Origin: Fibrobacter sp. UWT2
GTDB taxonomy: Bacteria > Fibrobacterota > Fibrobacteria > Fibrobacterales > Fibrobacteraceae
NCBI RefSeq assembly: GCF_900142545.1
Contig: NZ_FRBF01000006.1
Coordinates: 145,547 to 209,546 of the forward strand
Direction of reading: 5' to 3'
Length of the DNA stretch: 64,000 nt
Position numbers and translations under genes: made by a program. Every line of letters starts with the position of its first letter. Position 1 is the first letter of the stretch. Positions 26,371-34,982 of the stretch are shown here, one piece after another. Below the pieces are notes generated by a model. The model saw nothing but the letters and a program-made list of their open reading frames with translations. It searched no databases and was not told where the DNA came from.

Positions 26371-28587
26371 TTACCCGAAGTCATCAAAGTCGTTGCCCAT
26401 GTTGTCATCGCCGCCGTAAGAATATTCTTCGTCGTCTTCGGGCGGTGGGGGCTCAAAGCCCTCGGGCGGTTCGTCGGCAGGCATTTGCTCTTCGGAATAA
26501 TTTTCAGACGCAAATTCTGCAGGGGATTGCGGCACATTTTCTGCAAATGCAGGGGCACTCGGTTGTAGGCTCTGCGGTGCGGGTGCGGCTTGAACCGGGG
26601 CCGGGGCGATGGGGGCTGCGACAACACTCGGCGCGGAATGTGGCGTAGAAATTGGTGCCGCAGGCATCGGGGCGCCTTGAATCACCGACTGGAACATTAT
26701 CAGCTGAGCCTTGCTGCGTACCACCTGGTCGGCAAAAGCATCGATGGTGATCTTTTCGGCGTTGAACAGGGCGTTCAACTTTTGCATGCCCTGCGTAAAC
26801 TTGGACATCTGCATACGCGTTTCAACCGCTTCGTTGCTAGTCAGCGGAATCAGGTGCTTTTGCCGGTCGCAAAGCTTTTTCGAAAATTCAGTAAGCGTCT
26901 GGTAGAATTCGATAATTTCTTGCGGCGTTTTCCACTGTTCTTCGGAAAGGCCTTCCAAAAAGAGTCGCAGCGTGGGTGAAACGTTGTCGTAGAGCAACTG
27001 TGGCGATACGGCTCCCGTTTCGGCATACAAGGCAATCGCCGAATTCACGAATTCTTCAACGACCGGAGATTCGAACATATGGATTCCACTGGCGGCCCAG
27101 TCCATGTCGAAGTATTCCAGCGCACGGTCCATCAGCGTGGGATTTCTGAGAATCAAGTTCGCAAAACGGATTTCCATGGGAGGAATGGCGGCCCAGTCCA
27201 GGCTGGCTTCCTGTTCCAGCTGCGGAATCGTTTCGGGTGCGCCGGGGGCGGCTGCGTTTACAGCCATCTGTCGACGTTCTGCGAAATTTTTCTGAGGCTT
27301 CAGGGGTTTTACCTGTGCCAGCGAACGGTCCGTGTTGAATCGTTCCGAAATCAGCTTTACATACTGGTTTCTCAGTTCGTGGTCGGGAATGCTTTTGACC
27401 AGCGCCTTGGTAAAGTTGATCAGCTTGGCGCGGTCTTCGGGACTTTCCATGTCGCGAATTCGCATCAGGTACGAAAGCCAGTCTTCAGCTCCCTTGAGGG
27501 CGCTTCTAAAGGCGTCTGCGCCAAGTTCATTGACAAAGTTGTCCGGGTCGATCTTGGTTCCATCGGGGCGCGAAAGAGCGAACACCCTAGCGGCGATTCC
27601 TTTGGGTAACACCACCTGGAGACTGTTAAAGGTTGCCTTTCTGCCAGCTTCGTCGCCGTCAAAAACAAGGTAGGCCTTTTCGGCGTAGCGGGCGAGAATG
27701 CTGGCATGAGTTTCGGTAAGAGCGGTTCCGCAAGCGGCGACAACGTTGGTGACTCCGCTCTGGAAGAGGCTAATCATATCGAAATAGCCTTCTACAACAA
27801 TGACGGCGCGTTCCTTGGCGATGCTTTGACGGCTTTGGTGAAGACCGTAAAGAATGTCGCTCTTATGGTACATGGGCGATTCAGGACTGTTCATGTACTT
27901 GGCGCGCTTGACGTCCTTGTTCTCGCTCAGGTCGCGTCCGCCGAATGCGACGATAGCTCCCGTAAGGTTCTGGATGGCGATCATCAGGCGGTCTCGGAAC
28001 TTGTCCGAAACACCTCCGTTGTCTCTTTGAACGGCTAGTCCCGCTTTTACGCAGTCCAGGGGAGAAAAGCCTTTCTTTACGGCATAGCCGATAAATCCTT
28101 CGCGACCATCGGGCGCGTAGCCAATGTGGAATTTCTTGCGCGTTTCGTCGGTAATGTGGCGGCTTGAAAGGTATTGCAGGGCTTTGGGCGAAAGAGCAAG
28201 CTGTTCTTCGAACCATTCGCAGGCCAGTTCGTTCAGTTGCCGAACCATCGTGCGTTCTTCGTCTTGCTCGTTATTTTCGGGACCACCGAGTTTAGGAAGC
28301 GGGAATCCGGTAAAGTTTGCCACCCATTCCACAGCATCTTTGAAACCGAGCTTTTCGTGTTCCTGTACGAACTTGAATACATCGCCTGCGGCACCGCAAG
28401 CGAAGCACTTATAAATGCCCAAGCTAGGGTTCACGTTCATCGAAGGACTGCGGTCGTCGTGGAAAGGGCAGACGCCAAGATAGCGCCCGTTACCCGAACG
28501 TTTCAGCGGAACAAAATTCTCGATGACCAATGCAATATCTGCATGGGCCTTGAGTTGCTGAATGATTTCGTTAGAGTAAAACGCCAC
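26371..28587 (-). CDS. dnaG: DNA primase
   Basis: 738 residues from a GTG start (GTG GCG TTT TAC). DnaG makes RNA primers for replication. The N-terminal zinc finger has Cys40, His43, Cys61 and Cys64 (CPFHDDRSPS ... YKCFACG). The TOPRIM catalytic core is seen in VIVVEGYFDMISLFQSG and YLVFDGDEAGRKA. The C-terminal helicase-binding region is followed by a long Pro/Ala-rich and then acidic tail (PPPEDDEEYSYGG) not needed for catalysis. A -10-like TAAATT ends six bases before the GTG and no ribosome site is visible, so the message may be leaderless. Confidence 0.95.
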   Translation of the reverse strand: MAFYSNEIIQQLKAHADIALVIENFVPLKRSGNGRYLGVCPFHDDRSPSMNVNPSLGIYKCFACGAAGDVFKFVQEHEKLGFKDAVEWVANFTGFPLPKLGGPENNEQDEERTMVRQLNELACEWFEEQLALSPKALQYLSSRHITDETRKKFHIGYAPDGREGFIGYAVKKGFSPLDCVKAGLAVQRDNGGVSDKFRDRLMIAIQNLTGAIVAFGGRDLSENKDVKRAKYMNSPESPMYHKSDILYGLHQSRQSIAKERAVIVVEGYFDMISLFQSGVTNVVAACGTALTETHASILARYAEKAYLVFDGDEAGRKATFNSLQVVLPKGIAARVFALSRPDGTKIDPDNFVNELGADAFRSALKGAEDWLSYLMRIRDMESPEDRAKLINFTKALVKSIPDHELRNQYVKLISERFNTDRSLAQVKPLKPQKNFAERRQMAVNAAAPGAPETIPQLEQEASLDWAAIPPMEIRFANLILRNPTLMDRALEYFDMDWAASGIHMFESPVVEEFVNSAIALYAETGAVSPQLLYDNVSPTLRLFLEGLSEEQWKTPQEIIEFYQTLTEFSKKLCDRQKHLIPLTSNEAVETRMQMSKFTQGMQKLNALFNAEKITIDAFADQVVRSKAQLIMFQSVIQGAPMPAAPISTPHSAPSVVAAPIAPAPVQAAPAPQSLQPSAPAFAENVPQSPAEFASENYSEEQMPADEPPEGFEPPPPEDDEEYSYGGDDNMGNDFDDFG

Positions 28588-28599
28588 GGCTCAAATTTA
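28588..28599 (-). promoter_or_regulatory. -10-like TAAATT before dnaG
   Basis: On the minus strand CTAAATTTGAGCC runs directly into the GTG start; the hexamer ends six bases upstream. Similar CTAAATTTG motifs precede sufC and folC. Confidence 0.4.
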
Positions 28600-28631
28600 G
28601 CAAGAAAGACTGTCAAGATTTTGACAATCAT

Positions 28632-28665
28632 AAAAAAAGAACCCGTCCTTTATAAGGACGGGTTT
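28632..28665 (-). terminator. Terminator after tRNA-fMet
   Basis: ACCCGTCCTT and AAGGACGGGT form a 10-bp stem. On the minus strand it is followed by a run of seven T. The plus side is also T-rich, so it could act in both directions. Confidence 0.85.
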
Positions 28666-28672
28666 CTTTTAG

Positions 28673-28746
<74 letters not shown>

Positions 28747-28796
28747 TCGAGGTTGCACCATATATAGTAAATTTTTATAGCCCTGTCAAGGGTTTT

Positions 28797-29954
28797 TTAC
28801 ACGAATTTTTTCAGGATATGCTTGCTGGCGACGAAATAATCAATACCGCTAATAATGGTAATTGCGGTGATGACGCCCATCACAGCCTGCGGGAAAATGG
28901 CCCAGAATGACTCGTAATTGGGAATAATGGCACCCATGGGGTCCAATGCTCCCAACAGAATGGCAACGATGCCGATTCCCTGGAGGGCGGTTTTCCACTT
29001 GCCGCTACGGCGTGCCGGCATAATCAGGCCTTCGCTGGCTGCTAGCGTACGGAGTGTTTCAACGCTAGATTCGCGGAAGTAAATGAGAGCGACCATCCAC
29101 ACCGGAGCATAACCCGTGGCGATAAAGCACATGAAAATCGTCATGTTCGAAATTTTGTCGCTGAACGGGTCCAGGTACTTACCAAGTGTGCTCACTTCTC
29201 CGAGTTTGCGGGCGAGATAACCGTCCAAAAAGTCGGTCAGCATAAAGCCGAGCACCATCACCAGTGAAAGACTCTTGAAAACGAGGCTGTTGTTGCTGTA
29301 ATCCAGATCGTTATCGTAGAAGAAAACCCACAAGAAGAACGGCGTCAGCACAATGCGGCTCATCGTGAGCTGGCTTGCAATCGAAAGCGGCTTGCGGTGT
29401 GCCGGATCGCGGTAATACCAATAAGCGTAGGCAACGGTCGAGGCTATAATCAAGAGAATCGAGGTCACCATGCAAATTTGCTGGTAGTCTTCGAGATTCA
29501 GCAAGTACACACCCATAGTAACTGTAATCGCGATGTTCGACATCTTGCTCCAGCGGCGTTTGCGGGGGAGCGATTTACCTTCGCGAAGCACACCGAGGCT
29601 GAACAGCGTGTGGGCCACAAGGCGGGCAAGCAAGAATACGCAACCGACAGCGAGTAACTTTTCGGCTTGGTCATTTTGCAATAAGTCGCGCACGAAAATG
29701 CTGGTCATCACGGCAAATGAAAGGAATCCGTCAATCACGTTCAGCCAAAGTCGGTAATAAGGCTTTTCAATTTCTTGCGAACGGAGTTGGTACAAATTAA
29801 CCCAACCCATAATCAGGGCGATTGCGACTAGGGCGGTGGCGGTCTTGGCCATGCCCATCCAGATAAAGACAATGACAGCTATAAAAACCATCGCTCTTAA
29901 AACACTCCAAACGCGTGAGCGAAGTCTAATATCGGATGTCTGTTCTTGTGTCAT
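28797..29954 (-). CDS. CDP-alcohol phosphatidyltransferase with an extra N-terminal membrane domain (PgsA-like)
   Basis: 385 residues. The C-terminal half (~190-385) is a CDP-alcohol phosphatidyltransferase; the full motif D-x2-DG-x2-AR-x8-G-x3-D-x3-D is present in DFLDGYLARKLGEVSTLGKY followed by LDPFSD. It best resembles PgsA, which makes phosphatidylglycerophosphate from CDP-diacylglycerol and glycerol-3-phosphate. PgsA is normally ~180-200 residues; here ~190 further residues with about five membrane helices precede it (VFIAVIVFIWMGMAKTATAL, LAVGCVFLLARLVAHTLFSL and others), with no recognisable family. It begins 13 bases after the recN stop and is probably co-transcribed with it. Confidence 0.8.
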   Translation of the reverse strand: MTQEQTSDIRLRSRVWSVLRAMVFIAVIVFIWMGMAKTATALVAIALIMGWVNLYQLRSQEIEKPYYRLWLNVIDGFLSFAVMTSIFVRDLLQNDQAEKLLAVGCVFLLARLVAHTLFSLGVLREGKSLPRKRRWSKMSNIAITVTMGVYLLNLEDYQQICMVTSILLIIASTVAYAYWYYRDPAHRKPLSIASQLTMSRIVLTPFFLWVFFYDNDLDYSNNSLVFKSLSLVMVLGFMLTDFLDGYLARKLGEVSTLGKYLDPFSDKISNMTIFMCFIATGYAPVWMVALIYFRESSVETLRTLAASEGLIMPARRSGKWKTALQGIGIVAILLGALDPMGAIIPNYESFWAIFPQAVMGVITAITIISGIDYFVASKHILKKFV

Positions 29955-29967
29955 TATAAAGCCTCTG

Positions 29968-31611
29968 TCAAACTTCTAATAGTTGCCTTGCGTGTTCGCG
30001 GATGGTGTCAGATTCGCCACCGAGCATGCGAGAAATTTCCTTTACGCGGCCTTCGTAGTCGAGTTCGACCACGTGCGTGTAGGTGCGGCCATCGATTTCT
30101 TCCTTGCTGACAGCAAGTTGGTTCTTGGCGCGGCTTGCCACCTGGTGCAAGTGCGTAATCGTAAGCACTTGGTGGTGCTGGCCCAAATTCTTGAGTGCTT
30201 CGCCGATGCTGTTGCCGACTTCGCCGCTGATCCCGGAATCCACTTCGTCGAATATCAAGAGGGGCACGCGGTCGAGGTCGGCCATCACGCTCTTGATCGC
30301 AAGCAGTACGCGACTGAGTTCGCCGCCCGAAACCGCTTTTTGCAGGCTCTTGAAACCTTCGCCGGGGTTTGGGGCGAGCGTAAATTCAATCTTGTCGGCT
30401 CCGTTCGGCGACAAAGTTTGCATGTTAATCGAAGTCTCGAAAATCGCCTTCGGCATGCCGAGCGTATGCAGGATGTCGCTTACTGCCTTGTCGTAGCGGG
30501 CCGCCGCATTCTGGCGAGACGTGGTCAGCTTGAGGGCGGTCGCCTGCAGTGCTTCGTGTGCCTTCTTGGACTGTCTGGAAAGTTCTTCCAAATCGGCGTC
30601 CAAGTTTTCGAGGCTCGAAAGTTCTTCCTTGCGTTGTTCGGTCAAGGCAATCAGGCCCGCAACATCGGTGCGGTACTTGCGCTTGAGTTTTTGAATCGCT
30701 GCGATGCGGGCATTGGCGCGGTCAATGTCTGCTGCGCTCATGGCTGCAGACGGACGCAAACGCAGCAGGTCCTTGCAAACGCTTTCGTAGGGGTCTGTCA
30801 CTTCTTCAAGCGACTTCAAGTAATCTTCGTAATCCGGCAACTTTGTGGCCAGCGAACGCAACTTGGCCTGCAAAATCTGTACCTGGTCCAAAAGGCCGTT
30901 TTCACCACCGAGCATTCCCTGAATATCGTTCAGGTAGCGGGTTTCGGCTTCCTGCTTGCTTGCGCTGTTCACCTTTTCTTCGAGGGCTTCTTCTTCGCCT
31001 TCTTTCAGGGATGCCTTCGAAAGTTCGTCGAACTGGAATTTCAAGAAATCCTTTTGGGCGGCCAGGTTCTTGGCACGTTCTTCGGTTTCTTTGATTTTGT
31101 CCTGGATTTCATTCCAGGCGGCCCATTCCTTTGCATATTGGGCGGTGAGTTCGCCGTTGCCGGCGAAGTCGTCGAGCATTTGCGTATGCGTGCGAATGTC
31201 GCGCAGCAAAAGCTGCTCGCTTTGACCATGCATCTGGATCAGTTCTTCGCCCAGGCGCTGCAAGTCGGGGAGCGTTACAATCGCTCCGTTGACTCTGGCC
31301 CTGCTTTTGCCGTTTTCGGCAATTTCGCGACGCAGGATCAATTCGTCGTCACTGTCAATTTCCAGTTCTTCGAGAACTTTCTTGACTTGCGGCTCATTCG
31401 CAATATCGAATGTAGCTTCGACGACGGCTTTTTCTTCTCCGGTGCGCACCATGGTGGATTGCGCCTTGTCGCCGCATACAATGCGGAGCGCCTTTAAAAG
31501 CACCGATTTTCCGGCACCGGTTTCGCCGGTAATCGCAGTAAAACCATCGCGGAACGGAACTTCCGCTTGAGCAATCAAAGTAAATCCACTAATCGACAGG
31601 TGCTTTAACAT
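29968..31611 (-). CDS. recN: DNA repair protein RecN
   Basis: 547 residues. RecN is an SMC-like ATPase that gathers broken DNA ends. Walker A ITGETGAGKSVLL lies at 28-40; a long coiled coil (~150-390) follows; the C-terminal ATPase half has SGGELSRVLLAIKSV (signature), PLLIFDEVDSGISGEVG (Walker B and D-loop) and VLTITHLHQVA. The length fits the family. The start at 31611 gives the usual MLKHLSISGF N terminus. TAAATT and TAATTT hexamers lie 17 and 9 bases upstream. Next on the strand is the phosphatidyltransferase gene. Confidence 0.95.
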   Translation of the reverse strand: MLKHLSISGFTLIAQAEVPFRDGFTAITGETGAGKSVLLKALRIVCGDKAQSTMVRTGEEKAVVEATFDIANEPQVKKVLEELEIDSDDELILRREIAENGKSRARVNGAIVTLPDLQRLGEELIQMHGQSEQLLLRDIRTHTQMLDDFAGNGELTAQYAKEWAAWNEIQDKIKETEERAKNLAAQKDFLKFQFDELSKASLKEGEEEALEEKVNSASKQEAETRYLNDIQGMLGGENGLLDQVQILQAKLRSLATKLPDYEDYLKSLEEVTDPYESVCKDLLRLRPSAAMSAADIDRANARIAAIQKLKRKYRTDVAGLIALTEQRKEELSSLENLDADLEELSRQSKKAHEALQATALKLTTSRQNAAARYDKAVSDILHTLGMPKAIFETSINMQTLSPNGADKIEFTLAPNPGEGFKSLQKAVSGGELSRVLLAIKSVMADLDRVPLLIFDEVDSGISGEVGNSIGEALKNLGQHHQVLTITHLHQVASRAKNQLAVSKEEIDGRTYTHVVELDYEGRVKEISRMLGGESDTIREHARQLLEV

Positions 31612-31649
31612 ACGACAAATAAATTAGCAATTTAGCTTGACACTAAGTG

Positions 31650-32381
31650 TCATTTCTCGAATTCGACAACGCTTCGGTAGATGGGGCGACCTTCCTTGCG
31701 GTACTTCTTTTCGAAACCGGTCATGATTCCTTCAGTAGGTTCTGCGGTGTTTCGTTCCAGAATTTTGCAACCCTTAAAGTTGTCGAAAACTTCGAGTGCG
31801 ACTTCGTTGTATTCCTGGTGGTCGGTACCCCAGTAGAAAATGCGCTTGCCCGGCTTCAACACGCGGGCGACTTCAACCAGAAAATCCGGGCGCAAAAGGC
31901 GGTTCTTGTGGTGGCGTTCTTTCGGCCACGGGTCCGGGAAATACATGTGGAATGCATCTACCGTATTGTCTTTCACGCAGTCGCGCAAAAAGAAGAATAC
32001 ATCGCCGCGAAGCATGGTGGCGTTGGCGAGAGCGCCGGCCTTGTCCATCTTGCGCTGGGCAAATTTTGCCCAGGTGTAATCCCATTCGCTGCCCATGATG
32101 ACGGTATCGGGGTGCTTGGGTGCATATTCCGAAAGGAATCCGCCCTTGCCGCTTCCGATTTCAACTTCCACGCGGTCGCCCATGTTCGGGAACATGTCTT
32201 TCCAGTTAAAGTCCAACTTGTGGGGGAGTCCGTCAGGCGTTGCGATCGGCTTACGGTCGCCGTGCGTGCGGAACACGTAATGCCAAAGTCCCTTCGATTC
32301 CGGGTCTTCTTTCAAGTCGCGGTAAAATTCAGGAATGACGACTTCTTTTTCAACTTCTTCAATGTTTTCGATATCGCTCAT
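31650..32381 (-). CDS. trmB: tRNA (guanine-N7-)-methyltransferase
   Basis: 243 residues. TrmB methylates G46 in tRNA using SAM. The SAM-binding loop is VEVEIGSGKGGFL, and the hallmark segment HMYFPDPWPKERHHKNRL carries the catalytic and tRNA-contacting residues; FYWGTDHQEYNE follows, as in other TrmB proteins. The N-terminal 60 residues are variable. A four-unit heptamer array separates it from the RNase Z-like gene upstream, and no Shine-Dalgarno sequence is evident before the ATG. Confidence 0.94.
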   Translation of the reverse strand: MSDIENIEEVEKEVVIPEFYRDLKEDPESKGLWHYVFRTHGDRKPIATPDGLPHKLDFNWKDMFPNMGDRVEVEIGSGKGGFLSEYAPKHPDTVIMGSEWDYTWAKFAQRKMDKAGALANATMLRGDVFFFLRDCVKDNTVDAFHMYFPDPWPKERHHKNRLLRPDFLVEVARVLKPGKRIFYWGTDHQEYNEVALEVFDNFKGCKILERNTAEPTEGIMTGFEKKYRKEGRPIYRSVVEFEK

Positions 32382-32386
32382 AAAAC

Positions 32387-32414
32387 TTCCTACTGTCTAC
32401 TGCTTACTTCCTAC
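32387..32414 (-). repeat. Four-unit heptamer array (GTAGRMA type)
   Basis: On the minus strand the units are GTAGGAA, GTAAGCA, GTAGACA and GTAGGAA. The first G is the last base of the TAG stop of the RNase Z-like gene, just as at 1,835. Confidence 0.85.
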
Positions 32415-33301
32415 TAAACAAACACCACCACTCTATCTAAAAACTTCTCAGGGATTTCCTTTGCGACCATTTCACGAATATACTTGTCTGAATATTTCAT
32501 GGAAAAATGGGAGAGGATAATCTTTTCGCATTTCACCTGGTCGCCCATGCGGTTCAAGGCATCAGCAATCTGGCTAATGTGCGTGTGGCCCTTCTTGTGG
32601 CTCATCTCGTAGTCTTCAGGGGCAAGGAAGGTGCATTCCGTAATCAGCACTTTTGACTGGAATACGCGCTGGTTTTCCAATAGGCTTTCGCCCATGCAGT
32701 CGCCCATAAAGCTCACCAGCGGATCGTACACTTCGCGGGTGATTTCGGCACCGCTTTCGCGTAGCTGGATGATTTCGTTGGGAGTCTTTCCCAGGTATTC
32801 ATCCTTGAGTTTTTTCTTGTAATGGTAAATGGTTCCGCCCATGGCGTAAATGGAATGCTTGACTTCGAACGCTTCGAATGCCAAGTCCTTGCGGTATTCC
32901 AGGAACTGCAATTCACCTGCGTTTACGCCGGCAATTTCGGGGTAACGGAACTTGGTTTCGGGCACGCCTTCGAACATGGCCTCGGAGCGAATCCAGTCGC
33001 GGGCCCCGTCGCAAATGCGTTCGGGCATGTAGTAGATGCTTTCGCGTTCCACGCCCATCATCTTGCGCAAACTGTGATGACGCATCAGGCAACGGGCATG
33101 GTCGCCGTGGGCATGAGTCAAGAATACATGGTTCAGCGATGTCGCTGAAAGCGGGCATTCGCCCATATCAATGCAAAAATCAAGTTCGGGGAGCTGTATA
33201 TAGGTCGCAAGTCCCGAAATCGAGAAGCCGACAACGGAGGTGCACGAAGTGTCCACGTGAACTTGCTTTAGGGCGTTATGAATGAATCTGCTTTCTGCCA
33301 T
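32414..33301 (-). CDS. RNase Z-like metallo-beta-lactamase-fold hydrolase
   Basis: 295 residues. The metal motif THAHGDHARC (His63, His65, Asp67, His68) identifies the metallo-beta-lactamase fold. Further ligands are likely in FEVKHSIYAMGG, SFMGDCMGES and LSHFSMKYSD. The ECTFLAPED and GHTHISQIADA segments recall RNase Z, the tRNA 3' processing nuclease. The long variable region around 95-150 could hold an exosite. This window's tRNA lacks an encoded CCA, so a tRNA 3' nuclease would be needed; whether this protein does that job is inference. It is followed by the heptamer array and trmB. Confidence 0.75.
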   Translation of the reverse strand: MAESRFIHNALKQVHVDTSCTSVVGFSISGLATYIQLPELDFCIDMGECPLSATSLNHVFLTHAHGDHARCLMRHHSLRKMMGVERESIYYMPERICDGARDWIRSEAMFEGVPETKFRYPEIAGVNAGELQFLEYRKDLAFEAFEVKHSIYAMGGTIYHYKKKLKDEYLGKTPNEIIQLRESGAEITREVYDPLVSFMGDCMGESLLENQRVFQSKVLITECTFLAPEDYEMSHKKGHTHISQIADALNRMGDQVKCEKIILSHFSMKYSDKYIREMVAKEIPEKFLDRVVVFV

Positions 33302-33321
33302 GGCGTTTCTGCGCCAAATGT

Positions 33322-33354
33322 AGAAAAAAATAAAGGTTCCTTTCAGGAACCTTT
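33322..33354 (-). terminator. Terminator after the lipoprotein gene
   Basis: AAAGGTTCCT and AGGAACCTTT form a 10-bp stem with a TTC loop; on the minus strand a T run follows. Confidence 0.85.
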
Positions 33355-33387
33355 ATCATTGCTCATACTTAAGAGGCTTTATGCAAC

Positions 33388-33972
33388 TTATTTCGTCTTT
33401 GCGTTTTCTGCAACAAGACGGTCAAAGTCGGCGCAGCTCAAAGCTTCAATGTGGTTACCCATAGCGACGCTACGGGTACGGGCGTTACCCTTCTTTTCGG
33501 GAATGCGGAAGCAGAAATCGTAGCTGTTGCCCTTGTCGGTGGGGATGCCCATCTTGAAGATGCGAATGCGTTCTGCACCCTTATTGTAAATTTCGTGATA
33601 ATCGTAGGTATTCTTGATCTTTTCGAGACGCTTTTGCTGGGAAAATTCAAGTTCTTCGGTAATAGGGCCTTCCAACAGGAGCGGCAGGGAGTTCTGGAAA
33701 CGAAGTTCAAGCTTGCCGTTGCTCTTTACAATAGAAGTTTCTTGAGGCTTAATCAGGTAACGCTGCTGCGGAATGTTCTTATAGGCCATGGTACGCACAG
33801 TACGGACCCCGCACATTTCACGCATGTCGGGCTGTTCCACAAAATCGATATCGCGGCAGATGGGAGGAAGATTCGTAGGGACATCCAGATTTTCGCCAGA
33901 GTTTGAACCGGCACAGGCGGAAAGGAGGGTAGCAATAGCGAAACCAGAGAAAAGCAAGATTGAAGATTTCAT
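33388..33972 (-). CDS. Hypothetical lipoprotein
   Basis: 194 residues. A lipoprotein signal with lipobox LLSAC (MKSSILLFSGFAIATLLSAC) places it in the envelope. The mature part has five cysteines (CRDIDF, MCGVRT, DFCFRI, LSCADF and the lipid Cys), alternating strands and a charged middle (SQQKRLEKIKNTYDYHEIY). I recognise no family. It is transcribed alone: a -10-like TATATT ends six bases before its ATG and a terminator follows. Confidence 0.6.
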   Translation of the reverse strand: MKSSILLFSGFAIATLLSACAGSNSGENLDVPTNLPPICRDIDFVEQPDMREMCGVRTVRTMAYKNIPQQRYLIKPQETSIVKSNGKLELRFQNSLPLLLEGPITEELEFSQQKRLEKIKNTYDYHEIYNKGAERIRIFKMGIPTDKGNSYDFCFRIPEKKGNARTRSVAMGNHIEALSCADFDRLVAENAKTK

Positions 33973-33984
33973 GCCTTAAATATA
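33973..33984 (-). promoter_or_regulatory. -10-like TATATT before the lipoprotein gene
   Basis: The hexamer (33984-33979) ends six bases before the ATG and the spacer is TAAGGC, so a separate ribosome site is unlikely. Confidence 0.4.
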
Positions 33985-34173
33985 ATTTTATTATTTCGAA
34001 TTGCATTTTTTTTCTTAAGAAAGTGTGATTTTTTTATCCTAGGATTGTAAACTTTCGTTTTCTTTAGTCGGTTTTTAGGCCAGAAAGAGGCTGTTGCGGT
34101 TTTAAAAAATATCTTTCATGTTTGTGCAGAGAAAAAAATGTATTTTTGCCGCGGATTAAGAATTGGGTATAAC

Positions 34174-34977
34174 ATGAATATTTACAGCTGGAACGTGAAC
34201 GGGTTGCGCTCAGCCCTTAAGAAGGGTTTTGCGGACTGGTTCTCTGCGACAAAGCCCGACATCCTGTGCTTGCAGGAAGTCCGTGCCGAAGTTGACCAGA
34301 TTCCCGAAGAAATTGCAAACCCCGAAGGTTATTTTGCCTACTGGAATCCTTGCCGTCGCAAGAAAGGTTATAGCGGGGTAGGCATTTATACCCAGATTGA
34401 ACCCGATCGCGTCAACTATGGCTTCGATATCGAGGAATTCGACGAAGAAGGCCGTGTGCTCCAGCTCGTGTTTCCGGATTGGGTCCTGAATAGCATTTAT
34501 TTCCCGAATGGCGGCCAGGGTGACGATCGCCTTGACTACAAGCTGCGCTTTTACGATGCTTTCCTTGAAAACAGCAAGCGTTGGGTGGCCGACGGTAAGC
34601 ACGTCGTGACGGTTGGCGACTACAATACCTGCCACAAGGAAATCGATATTGCCCGTCCTAAAGAAAACGAAGACGTGAGCGGCTTCTTGCCGATTGAACG
34701 TGCGTGGATGGACAAGTACGTCGAAAACGGCTTTGTGGATTCTTTCCGCAAGCTGCACCCTGATGAACGAGACCGTTATTCCTGGTGGTCGAACCGTTTC
34801 GGTGCCCGTAGCCGTAATGTGGGTTGGCGCATTGACTACGCCTTTGTAGACGAAGGTCTTGTTCCCAATATCGTGAGTGCCGAAATCCACTCCAGTGTCA
34901 TGGGTTCGGACCATTGTCCCATCAGTATCGAGCTGGAACCCCCGTTCGCCCCGTTACCGATAAGTCACGAAGCTTAA
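34174..34977 (+). CDS. xth: Exodeoxyribonuclease III
   Basis: 267 residues from the ATG at 34174, giving the usual MNIYSWNVNGLR N terminus; an in-frame ATG at 34138 adds 12 residues not found in the family. The enzyme is an apurinic/apyrimidinic endonuclease and 3' exonuclease of base-excision repair. Active-site segments: Asn7 in WNVNG, Glu35 in LCLQEVR, GYSGVGIYT, VTVGDYNTCHKEIDIARP, NVGWRIDYAFV and the C-terminal MGSDHCPISI with the catalytic Asp-His pair. It converges with the PotD-like gene, with only five bases between the two stops and no terminator hairpin. Confidence 0.93.
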   Translation: MNIYSWNVNGLRSALKKGFADWFSATKPDILCLQEVRAEVDQIPEEIANPEGYFAYWNPCRRKKGYSGVGIYTQIEPDRVNYGFDIEEFDEEGRVLQLVFPDWVLNSIYFPNGGQGDDRLDYKLRFYDAFLENSKRWVADGKHVVTVGDYNTCHKEIDIARPKENEDVSGFLPIERAWMDKYVENGFVDSFRKLHPDERDRYSWWSNRFGARSRNVGWRIDYAFVDEGLVPNIVSAEIHSSVMGSDHCPISIELEPPFAPLPISHEA

Positions 34978-34982
34978 TTTGA

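Noticed and set aside
29983..31497. 504-residue open frame antisense to recN
   Set aside because: RecN motifs are intact on the minus strand; the antisense product is Cys/Phe-rich without domain content.
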